A stretch of DNA of 64,000 nucleotides from NCBI GenBank assembly GCA_947631255.1, contig CANRKT010000004.1, positions 43,702 through 107,701 of the forward strand. The letters run 5' to 3'. Position 1 is the stretch's first letter, and each line of letters starts with the position of its first letter. This document shows positions 56,052 through 64,000 of this stretch, in pieces. Made by a program: the position numbers and the translations under genes. Under the pieces are notes generated by a model. It had not been told where the DNA came from. It saw only the letters and a list, made by a program, of their open reading frames with translations, and did no database searches. Source of the stretch: an uncultured Enterobacteriaceae bacterium (lineage in GTDB: Bacteria > Pseudomonadota > Gammaproteobacteria > Enterobacterales > Enterobacteriaceae).

Positions 56052-59000
56052 ATGAACAAACTTCTATATCGAGTTATCTTTAACAAAACCCGTGGCATGC
56101 TGATGGTGGTGGCAGATATTGTCCGTAGCGGGCGGGCGGGCCATCCTCGTCGTGAACGCAGAAAAGCGTCTGCCATACGACAAGTTAGCATCACCCCCCT
56201 TCGGTTTGCTCTTTACCTGGCCGCCGGGCTTGTCAGCTTGCCGCAACATGCCGCCATCAGGGTAGACCGTAACGCGCCTGACAACCAGCAGCCGACCATA
56301 GACGTTACAGCAAATGGTTTGCCACAAATCAATATTCAGACACCGAATGAACACGGCGTGTCGCGTAACCAGTATACCCAGTTTGATGTCGGTAGCCGTG
56401 GAGCCATCCTGAATAACAGCCACAATATCACTCGGACACAACTGGCAGGTCAGATAACCGGTAATCCCTGGCTGGCAAAGCAGGAGGCCCGCATCATTCT
56501 CAATGAAGTTAACAGCCGTAACCTCAGCAAGCTTAACGGATTTATTGAAGTCGCGGGACGCAGGGCTGAGGTTATCATCGCGAATCCTTACGGTATTACC
56601 TGCAATGGCTGCGGTTTTATCAATGCTGAACAAGCCATGCTGCTCGCCGGTCAGGTGCGAATGGATGGGGGTAAGTTAAAGGGTTTCGACGTTGATGATG
56701 GACGCATCAATATTACAGGTAACGGGCTGAATACCCATGATGCTGATTACACCCGACTGATAGCCCGGGCAGTCAATGTCAACGCCCGGGTACAGACTAA
56801 AGGCCATCTGAAGATGACGACCGGGCGTAATGAAACCGATGTTAATGGCAGAGTGACCCGAGTTAAGAAGCAAGATGAAGAGAGTCGCCCGGATTTTGCA
56901 CTTGATGTCGCCGTGCTCGGCGGAATGTACGCGAATAAAATCATGCTGGAAGGTACAGAGTTTGGGGTCGGTGTACGCAATGCCGGAGAACTGGGTGCGA
57001 TGGCGGGCGAGCTGTCACTCAGTGTCAATGGCCAGTTGATTAATAGCGGTCAACTTTCTGGACAGCAAGACCTGCAGCTGGCTGTTAAAGGCGATATGCA
57101 TCATACCGGTAGCCTGGCTGCTGGCGGTAACCTTGAGTTATCCGTACCCGGAACCTTACATAATGAAGGGATGATCCGTGGGGGCAGGGATGTCCGCCTG
57201 ACCGCAGCAGTGATAGAAAATGCCCGACAAGGCACCCTGGCAGCAGGCAGCGATAACCAGGGTACAGCCGGAAAACAGGGCAATCTGCTGCTCAGGGCAT
57301 CAGGGGAACTGAAAATGCAAGGACGACACCTGGCAACCGGCAACCTGAAAGCCACCGGAGACCGTATCGATCTCGGCGACAGCCAGACTCAGGGTCGAAC
57401 AGTGACACTCAACGCAAGGCAAGGAGATGTCCGTACCGCTAACGCTGTCGTGCGCGGCAGTGACAGTGTCAAGGTACGGACGCACACCCTGCTGGATAAC
57501 ACCGGTGGCCTGATACAAGCTGACGACGGCACACTACTTCTGGACACCAAACAGGTGATCAACCGAAATACCTTCCTGCCGGGTAAAGGACTCGGAGCCA
57601 GAGTACTGACTATCACTGCCCACAAGGTGGATAACACCCAGGGTGCACTGTGTGCCACAGACAGCCTGACCGCTAAAATACACCAGAAACTTGAGAACAA
57701 GGACGGTCTGGTCGCCTCACAAGGTCGCTTGCAGATAGAAGGGGATAAACTGGATGTTCATAACCATCAAGGCACACTGATAGCCGCAAGGGATTTAGGC
57801 CTCACCACCTCATCACTCGGAGGCGACGGAAAAATACAGTCACAAGGCTCACTGGATATCCGGCTGAAACAAGACTTCCATAACACCGACAGGGTACAAG
57901 CTAGCGGTTATCTGATACTCAGCACAAAGGGCCAGATGGTTAATAGCGGGATCCTTACCGGGCAACAACGCCTTGACCTTGACGCCAGTCATATCATTAA
58001 TACCGCAGAGGGTCATATCAGTGCACAGGAGGTTCACCTTTCCGCCAGCAAGAGGCTCAATAACACCGGGCTTATTGACGGTGGACTGACGCATCTGCAA
58101 GCGTCCATGCTAAGTAATACCGGTACCGGACGTATTTTTGGTGATCATGTGGCCATCGCGGTGGATATGCTGGATAACCTGAAACACAAGAGTCAAGCAG
58201 GCGTTATCGCTGCACGAGACCGACTGGATATCGGTGCCGGAACGATAAACAACTGTGACCATGCGCTTATCACAAGCCAGGGAGATATCGCCTTGGGTGC
58301 AATACTGGATACTCTGTTTCAGGCTACCGGCCAGGGGCAAACACTGAATAATCATGGTGCTGCGGTTGACGCGGGTCGTCATCTTATTATCGATATGAAA
58401 AAGGTGAGTAACATCAACCGTAAGCTGGTCACGCAGATAGTGCAGGTAGAAAAAAGCCCTTATCACGAGGCGGTGCTGCGCGGGCATAACAGGCGTTATC
58501 ACTGGAAACAGGTTGATACCCGTTACCACAATAAGTACGGCGTCCATGATGCGGTGATGCCTGATGGTAACCGAAGTGATGAATTCTATGAATATAACTA
58601 CCTCAGAACGGTTAATGAAACGCAGGTTAAAAGTAGTGAACCGGGCAAAATCCTCGCAAGAAAGAACCTCACCTTTAATACTGAGCACGTGGAGAATTAT
58701 GACAGCCAGATTGTCGCCGGGGGCATGCTGGGTGGCAATACCGGGACACTGGATAACCATGCAACAAAAGGGGAGCGAGTCACCACCGACAGAGGCAGGC
58801 AGACGTACTGGTATGCGAAGAAAGAGAAAAAGAAACTCGGTGGTACGAAAACTTCCCAAGGCAAAAATGATGCTCATTACCGACCGCCTCCCGTTATCCT
58901 GACACTCGATTTAAAAACGCTGGCCTGGCAGGAGAATACTGCACCGCAACACAACAGTATCGACACAGGAATGCGTCAGACGCCGGGTATTAGCCTGGCG

Positions 59001-62000
59001 TCTTCTGAGCTGCTCAAGGGGAATTCGCCGCTGCCACCGGCAGGACAAACCTATACACTGACGCTACCACCAGAGGTGATAAACGGCCAGACCATTACCC
59101 CCTTTATCAGTACCGTCAGCCCGAAGATTCAGCTACCGGATAACAGTCTGTTTTCGCTACATCCGGGCACGGACAGCCAATATCTGGTGGAAACTGACCC
59201 ACGCTTTGTTAACAAAAAGCAGTGGCTGACCAGCGACTATATGCAAACGGCATTGACCACCCACCACGACAATACCCACAAACGCCTCGGTGATGGGTAT
59301 TATGAACAACAGCTGATTCGTGACCAGTTGATACAGCTAACCAGCCAGCGCTATACCCGTAATCATACGGAGGATGAAACTCAGTACCTGGCGCTGATGA
59401 ATAACGGTATCGCTTTCGGGAAACAGTATCAGCTGCAACCCGGTGTGGCGCTGACGCCCGAACAGATGGCGCTACTGACGGCCGATATTGTCTGGTTGGC
59501 TGACAGAAACGTGCGACTTGCCGATGGCAGTATACAAAAGGTTCGGATACCGCAAGTCTATGCAAAACTGCACGAAAATGATCTGAGCGGTGATGGCGTC
59601 TTGCTGAGTGGGAAAGAGGTGGCGCTGACAGCACGCAGTACTCTCCGCAACAGGGGGACTATCAGCAGCCTTGATGCGACACATCTGGTGGCACAAAACC
59701 TTGCTAATAGCGGTGCTATTAGCAGCAACAGTGTCACTCTGCAGGTTGGGGAGAATATTGACAATACTGGCGGACAGATACGCGGCGGGGATAGCGTCGC
59801 ATTGCTGGCAGGCCAGAATCTCAACAGCCAAACCACCACCCGAACTGATGGTACTCGACGCTGGACAGATCGTCAGGCTGGCGTCTACGTGAATCAGGCT
59901 GATGGCCGTCTGACACTGAATGCGCTGAACAATATCACCCTCTCTGGCAGTACCATTGAAAATAGCGGGCAGGATGGCAGTACTCTGCTTAAAGCCGGAA
60001 ACGACCTGCGCCTGGAAACAGTCAATACCCTCCAGACAGAGATAAGCGACTTTGATAGTGATAACTGGCGTCATCTGACACAGCAGACCGATACCGGCAG
60101 TCGTATCACGACTCAGGGGGCACTGACACTCTCCGCCGGACGGAACATCACTGCTACTGCGGCCGATGTCAGCGCAGACGCCGCACTGGTCGTACAGGCA
60201 CAACGGGATATTCGTCTTGACGCAGGCCATGCCACCATTCATCTGAGCGAGCACAGCAAACAGAGCAGCAGTGGTTTGCTGTCGAACATGTCTGTTGAAA
60301 CCCATGACGAGGTACATGAGCGCCAGCCCGTTCATTCCACCGTTTCCGGTGATACCATCGATATGCAGTCAGGCCGGGATCTCCGTGTATCAGGCAGCAA
60401 TATCGTGAGTACACAGGATATAAACCTGAATGTTCGTCGCGACTTGTCAGTTACCACCACAGCAGGATCCCGTGAAGAAATCCATTTCAGGCAGGAGAAA
60501 GATTCCGGGCTGATGGGCAGCGGTGGTATTGGCTTTACTGTCGGCAAAGCGTCACAGGAAATGACCACAAATCAGAGCAGTGATCTGAACTATGGCAGCA
60601 TGGTGGGCAGTAACGAAGGTAATGTGATACTGAAAGCCGGTCATCAGGCGACCGTACATGGCAGCGACCTGGTGGCGGGGAAAAATATGAGTCTCTCCAG
60701 CAATACTGTGAATATCACGGCAGCAGAGAATAGCCATACCTCTCTAACCCAGATAGAACAAAAACAAAGCGGCCTGACAGTGGCTCTTTCTGGCACCGTG
60801 GGCAGCGCACTGAATACCGCTGCCAGCACCCTGCAGCAAGCCAGCAAAGAAAGTGACAGCCGACTGAGTGCGCTGCAGAACACCAAAGCAGCCCTGTCTG
60901 GTATACAGGCGGTACAGGCGTATAGATATGACAATGCTCAAACCGAGGCAGCGAATGCGAAGAATACTGACGCAGGCCTCAAAGAGGGTGATAAAGGTGC
61001 AGCTGAGGGGGCGACTAACACTATCGGCATCAGCGCCTCTTACGGCAGCCAGTCCTCGAAGAGCGAAACACGCACAGAAAGTCACCAAGCACAAGGCACC
61101 TGGATAATGTCCGGAAAAAATTTGTCGGTGGTGGCCAGTGGTCAAAAACCCGGTGCCCGGAGTGGCGATATCGCCATTACGGGTAGCATGCTTAAAGCCG
61201 GCCAGGATCTGTCGCTGGCTGCCTCCCGCGATATTAACCTGCACTCCGCCCTAAACACCGAAAGTACCACCAGTAAAAACAGCAGCAAAGGTGGGAATGT
61301 TGGTATTGGTATCGGCGTCGGTTCAGGCGGTTACGGCATCAGTATTTCGGCCGGTATCAATGCGGGCAAGGGACATGAGAACGGAAATGGCCTGACTCAT
61401 GTCAACACCACTCTGGACGCAGGCCAGGGTCTGAGTCTGGCCTGCGGACGTGACACCACTCTCAAAGGTGCCCAGAGCCGAGGAGAAAAAATCACCGCCG
61501 ATGTGGGACGAAATATGACGCTGCAAAGCCAGCAGGATAGTAACGACTATGATGCCAGGCAACAGAACTTCAGCGCTGGCGGTAGTTTCACCTTCGGCTC
61601 AATGACCGCATCGGGCTATCTCAGTGCCACTCAGGATAAAATTAACAGCAACTTCAACAGCGTTAAAGATCAAACCGGGCTGTTTGCCGGTAAGGGGGGA
61701 TATGATGTCAAGGTTAAAGAGCATACCCGGCTTGATGGCGCAGTGCTGGACAGCCGTGCAGAGACAGATAACAACTATCTCGACACCGGCACCCTCAGCT
61801 GGAGTGATATCCATAACCAGGCAGATTTCAGTGCCGAACATATCGGTGTGTCACTGAGCAGCGGCGGGCCTGTGGGCAAAGATCTGCTGACCAATATGGC
61901 TGGTGGCCTGCTGTTGGGGGGCAATAACAGCGACCATGCGGAAGGCACTACCCGGGCCGGAGTCAGTGAAGGCACCCTGATTATCCGCGATAGCGCCAGG

Positions 62001-63686
62001 CAGCAACAGAACATTGCCCGGCTAAACCGGGATACCGCTCATGCCAATGAGGGCAGTATCAGCCCAATATTTAACAGAGAAAAAGAACAAAAACGACTCA
62101 GACAGGCCCAGCTGGTCAGTGAAATTGGCTTACAGGTGCTGGATATCTACCATACCCAGGAAGCGATGAAAGCCACCCAGGCCGCGACCAAACTTCTGTC
62201 GGATAGTGAAAAATGGCAGGCACAGCAGCACCAGGCTCAAGAGACACTGAATAAAGAACACAGTAAAAATCCACTGGTCGATAACGGCCCGCAGGCGGTA
62301 AAAGAGCGGGCCTGGCAACAGGCGTATGATATAGCCCTCACTCAACAAAGTGCCCAGTTGGGGGGGAATGTCCGGATGGGTGTGCATGCCGTAGTGGGTG
62401 CTCTGCAAATGCTGGCAGGTGATGATATCAAAGCCGCACTGGCCCAGGGAGCCGCTCCTTATCTGGCAGCACAGGTAAAACACATCACCACTGACGGTAA
62501 ACCACAGGATAAACTGAGCAACCAGGAGAAACTGAACAACGTCGTGGCACATGCCCTGCTCGGCGGAGTCATTGCCGAACTCAGCTACGGCAATGCTCTG
62601 GCAGGCGCAACCGGTGCAGTTGCCGGGGAACTGGCTGCCCCGGCGATAGCCTTGGCACTTTATGGCACTAATGATAGTGATACGCTGACATCCCAACAGA
62701 AGGAAACCCTCAGCTCACTCGCCACTCTGGCATCCGGTATTGCAGCAGGAGTAAGCAGCGACAGTTCAGCGGGTGCTGTTGTGGGAGCGCAGGCCGGGAA
62801 AAATGCGCTAGAGAATAACTACCTGACGCCTAAAGAAGCCCGTCAGCTTGATAACGAATTACAGGACTGCAAAGCCTCCGGTGGAGACTGCAATAAGGTC
62901 GTTGAGAAGTACATTAATATCAGCAATAAAAATAGCAAAGAACTGATGGAAGCCTGTACAGGTGGTGGCGTTGCCTGTGTCACCTGGCAAGAACTGATCC
63001 AAGGAGCAACAAATGTTGCCAATGATGCCCATCCATCACAGATAAGGCTAGATGAAAAACTAAAAGACCCGACTGCGGCTGCATTGGTGAATTATCTAAA
63101 TAGTACTGATTTAAGATTCCTGCAAGATAATATCACTCAGGGTGACCGGATATTATCCATCATCAATGATCCAACTTCCTGGCCGATAGCAGTAATGGGG
63201 GGTAAAGCCATTATCAGCAACGGGTTTTATAAAGGAAAAGAACAGTTAATGGTAGTAGGTATATCATCAGCTTCTAATGCAGCTATCCAGTATGGGGCGA
63301 CAGGAGAAATTAAACTGTCGGATGTCATTGGTGCTGGAGTAATAGGCGCAATTACAGCAGGTAAAGGTTACAACCCAACTGTCACCTGGAATGCAGCAGG
63401 TGGTTATTATCAGGCCAAAATGAGCGGTGATGATCCGTTTATAGCAGCATTGCTGAGTAAAGCAGGAGCCTCTACAGGCTATGCTACTGGTTATGTACTA
63501 AAAATGCCGTTTGATAGCAAATTCAATCCAATATCAAAGCAGTATGAATGGATACCAACGGGAGTCTGGACGATAACTAGGCCCGTTCCACGGAACCCAT
63601 TGCCATCAATAATAGGTAATGTTAGTGATTCTGCTGCATCAAATACGGTTCAGGATAAATTGAAGGGTTTTGGAGGTAAGCCATGA
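56052..63686 (+). CDS. cdiA: CdiA contact-dependent inhibition toxin (filamentous exoprotein)
   Basis: A 2544-residue TpsA protein. Order of parts: an extended signal region (MNKLLYRVIFNKTRGMLMVV; hydrophobic core about 46-66); a TPS domain with NPYGITCNGCGF (Asn178 onward); FHA-1 beta-helix repeats to about 780; a non-repeat region of about 785-1185 containing YLVETDPRFVNKKQWLTSDY, corresponding to the receptor-binding part of other CdiA proteins; FHA-2 repeats; a pretoxin region; the VENN-type boundary motif, here LENNYL at 2253-2258; and a C-terminal toxin of about 288 residues. The toxin has four Cys just after the boundary and a Gly/Ala-rich, glycine-zipper-like stretch (SDVIGAGVIGAITAGKGYN, AALLSKAGASTGYATGY), suggesting a membrane-acting toxin. 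No nuclease motif recognised. GGAG precedes the ATG; the stop overlaps cdiI. Confidence 0.92.
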   Translation: MNKLLYRVIFNKTRGMLMVVADIVRSGRAGHPRRERRKASAIRQVSITPLRFALYLAAGLVSLPQHAAIRVDRNAPDNQQPTIDVTANGLPQINIQTPNEHGVSRNQYTQFDVGSRGAILNNSHNITRTQLAGQITGNPWLAKQEARIILNEVNSRNLSKLNGFIEVAGRRAEVIIANPYGITCNGCGFINAEQAMLLAGQVRMDGGKLKGFDVDDGRINITGNGLNTHDADYTRLIARAVNVNARVQTKGHLKMTTGRNETDVNGRVTRVKKQDEESRPDFALDVAVLGGMYANKIMLEGTEFGVGVRNAGELGAMAGELSLSVNGQLINSGQLSGQQDLQLAVKGDMHHTGSLAAGGNLELSVPGTLHNEGMIRGGRDVRLTAAVIENARQGTLAAGSDNQGTAGKQGNLLLRASGELKMQGRHLATGNLKATGDRIDLGDSQTQGRTVTLNARQGDVRTANAVVRGSDSVKVRTHTLLDNTGGLIQADDGTLLLDTKQVINRNTFLPGKGLGARVLTITAHKVDNTQGALCATDSLTAKIHQKLENKDGLVASQGRLQIEGDKLDVHNHQGTLIAARDLGLTTSSLGGDGKIQSQGSLDIRLKQDFHNTDRVQASGYLILSTKGQMVNSGILTGQQRLDLDASHIINTAEGHISAQEVHLSASKRLNNTGLIDGGLTHLQASMLSNTGTGRIFGDHVAIAVDMLDNLKHKSQAGVIAARDRLDIGAGTINNCDHALITSQGDIALGAILDTLFQATGQGQTLNNHGAAVDAGRHLIIDMKKVSNINRKLVTQIVQVEKSPYHEAVLRGHNRRYHWKQVDTRYHNKYGVHDAVMPDGNRSDEFYEYNYLRTVNETQVKSSEPGKILARKNLTFNTEHVENYDSQIVAGGMLGGNTGTLDNHATKGERVTTDRGRQTYWYAKKEKKKLGGTKTSQGKNDAHYRPPPVILTLDLKTLAWQENTAPQHNSIDTGMRQTPGISLASSELLKGNSPLPPAGQTYTLTLPPEVINGQTITPFISTVSPKIQLPDNSLFSLHPGTDSQYLVETDPRFVNKKQWLTSDYMQTALTTHHDNTHKRLGDGYYEQQLIRDQLIQLTSQRYTRNHTEDETQYLALMNNGIAFGKQYQLQPGVALTPEQMALLTADIVWLADRNVRLADGSIQKVRIPQVYAKLHENDLSGDGVLLSGKEVALTARSTLRNRGTISSLDATHLVAQNLANSGAISSNSVTLQVGENIDNTGGQIRGGDSVALLAGQNLNSQTTTRTDGTRRWTDRQAGVYVNQADGRLTLNALNNITLSGSTIENSGQDGSTLLKAGNDLRLETVNTLQTEISDFDSDNWRHLTQQTDTGSRITTQGALTLSAGRNITATAADVSADAALVVQAQRDIRLDAGHATIHLSEHSKQSSSGLLSNMSVETHDEVHERQPVHSTVSGDTIDMQSGRDLRVSGSNIVSTQDINLNVRRDLSVTTTAGSREEIHFRQEKDSGLMGSGGIGFTVGKASQEMTTNQSSDLNYGSMVGSNEGNVILKAGHQATVHGSDLVAGKNMSLSSNTVNITAAENSHTSLTQIEQKQSGLTVALSGTVGSALNTAASTLQQASKESDSRLSALQNTKAALSGIQAVQAYRYDNAQTEAANAKNTDAGLKEGDKGAAEGATNTIGISASYGSQSSKSETRTESHQAQGTWIMSGKNLSVVASGQKPGARSGDIAITGSMLKAGQDLSLAASRDINLHSALNTESTTSKNSSKGGNVGIGIGVGSGGYGISISAGINAGKGHENGNGLTHVNTTLDAGQGLSLACGRDTTLKGAQSRGEKITADVGRNMTLQSQQDSNDYDARQQNFSAGGSFTFGSMTASGYLSATQDKINSNFNSVKDQTGLFAGKGGYDVKVKEHTRLDGAVLDSRAETDNNYLDTGTLSWSDIHNQADFSAEHIGVSLSSGGPVGKDLLTNMAGGLLLGGNNSDHAEGTTRAGVSEGTLIIRDSARQQQNIARLNRDTAHANEGSISPIFNREKEQKRLRQAQLVSEIGLQVLDIYHTQEAMKATQAATKLLSDSEKWQAQQHQAQETLNKEHSKNPLVDNGPQAVKERAWQQAYDIALTQQSAQLGGNVRMGVHAVVGALQMLAGDDIKAALAQGAAPYLAAQVKHITTDGKPQDKLSNQEKLNNVVAHALLGGVIAELSYGNALAGATGAVAGELAAPAIALALYGTNDSDTLTSQQKETLSSLATLASGIAAGVSSDSSAGAVVGAQAGKNALENNYLTPKEARQLDNELQDCKASGGDCNKVVEKYINISNKNSKELMEACTGGGVACVTWQELIQGATNVANDAHPSQIRLDEKLKDPTAAALVNYLNSTDLRFLQDNITQGDRILSIINDPTSWPIAVMGGKAIISNGFYKGKEQLMVVGISSASNAAIQYGATGEIKLSDVIGAGVIGAITAGKGYNPTVTWNAAGGYYQAKMSGDDPFIAALLSKAGASTGYATGYVLKMPFDSKFNPISKQYEWIPTGVWTITRPVPRNPLPSIIGNVSDSAASNTVQDKLKGFGGKP

Positions 63687-63907
63687 AGAATAGTACCAAG
63701 TCATTAATCAACCTTTTATATTTATGTTGTTCAATGTACTTGGCATATTTTATCTTGATATTGTTTGGTCGTTTATTAGGGGCATGGCTTGCTTGGGATA
63801 TGATAAACAGTTTCCCATTCTCATTAGAGGATTTACTTCTTTCTCTTAAGTTAGCCTGGATAGGACTACCCATTGGCTTTGTTTTGTGGTTCTTCTATTA
63901 TCGTTAA
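63683..63907 (+). CDS. cdiI: Predicted CdiI immunity protein (membrane)
   Basis: A 74-residue protein whose ATG overlaps the cdiA stop (ATGA). It has two hydrophobic segments, SLINLLYLCCSMYLAYFILILFG-like (about 7-29) and LAWIGLPIGFVLWFFYY (about 57-73). By position it should neutralise the CdiA toxin domain. A two-helix membrane immunity protein fits a toxin that acts on the inner membrane. No sequence family recognised. Confidence 0.75.
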   Translation: MKNSTKSLINLLYLCCSMYLAYFILILFGRLLGAWLAWDMINSFPFSLEDLLLSLKLAWIGLPIGFVLWFFYYR

Positions 63908-63915
63908 TATTGGTA

Positions 63916-64000
63916 AACCCCGGCATTTGTGGCTGGGGCTGTCATAGAGAATAACTTCCTCAGCCCTGAAAGTGACATCGAAGGGCTGCAGGGCTATGGG
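63916..64000 (+). pseudogene. Start of an orphan CdiA C-terminal toxin module (partial)
   Basis: After a TAA at 63913 the frame reads TPAFVAGAVIENNFLSPESD and EGLQGYG to the right edge. IENNFLSP is a VENN-type boundary like the LENNYLTP of the intact cdiA upstream (residues 2253-2260). There is no start codon, so this is a displaced, unexpressed toxin tail of the kind often found behind cdi loci, able to recombine into cdiA. The toxin itself lies beyond the window. Confidence 0.7.

Noticed and set aside
56064..63800. Long minus-strand open frames opposite cdiA (for example 58110-58877 and 59472-60335)
   Set aside because: They are shadows of the repetitive coding sequence of cdiA, with no start signals or family features.
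1..64000. CRISPR arrays, tRNA or rRNA genes, phage integrase or attachment sites
   Set aside because: No regularly spaced repeats, cloverleaf genes, rRNA segments or integrase genes were recognised by eye.

Overview
The window comes from a member of the Enterobacterales (genus not determined). The strongest evidence is a block at about 31.7-48.8 kb whose order is close to the E. coli K-12 chromosome near 18-19 min: moeB-moeA, gsiABCD, rimO, gstB, dacC, deoR, ybjG, mdfA. Here iaaA is missing from its usual place between moeA and gsiA, and a cpdB gene occupies the slot. A degenerate enterobacterial palindromic repeat between deoR and ybjG and typical KdgR, CRP and M-box regulatory elements fit the same assignment.

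Layout. (1) 1-7.5 kb: a D-arabinitol catabolic operon (dalD, a D-xylulokinase and a ribose-type ABC importer), divergent from a SorC-family regulator that runs off the left edge. (2) 7.5-18.3 kb: an accessory uronate-polysaccharide locus. A secreted alginate-lyase-family enzyme and a signal-less heparinase II/III-family enzyme form one operon. Divergent from them are a four-gene UgpBAEC-type ABC importer and a second, signal-less alginate-lyase-family enzyme. The shared control region holds a KdgR-like box, a CRP-like site and an inverted repeat. A decayed extra copy of the secreted lyase, with a relic of the same operator, lies beside the locus. (3) 18.3-23 kb: small orphan ORFs, a Tat-exported beta-carbonic anhydrase and a BisC-like molybdoenzyme. 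(4) 23.3-29.5 kb: a second ribose-type ABC importer with two different permeases and a PfkB kinase, convergent with mtnB (methylthioribulose-1-phosphate dehydratase). (5) 29.8-31.7 kb: a small secreted protein and a short MgtE magnesium transporter preceded by an M-box (ykoK) riboswitch. (6) 31.7-48.8 kb: the conserved core block. (7) 49-53.3 kb: kduI and a TRAP transporter, each preceded by a good KdgR box. (8) 53.3-64 kb: a decayed IS3-family transposase fragment, then a contact-dependent inhibition locus (cdiB, a 2544-residue cdiA, a small membrane cdiI). The last 100 bases open what looks like an orphan CdiA toxin module that continues past the right edge.

How the parts may connect: polysaccharide lyases acting on uronate polymers release 4-deoxy-5-keto-uronates. 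KduI isomerises one such compound on the route to 2-keto-3-deoxygluconate, whose derivatives are the usual effectors of KdgR. KdgR-type boxes in front of the lyase locus, kduI and the TRAP operon therefore suggest one uronate regulon spread over about 40 kb. The polysaccharide itself (alginate, glucuronan or another uronan) cannot be decided from sequence alone. The most novel items are this uronan locus with lyases on both sides of the inner membrane and its decayed duplicate, and the CDI toxin/immunity pair with its downstream orphan toxin module.
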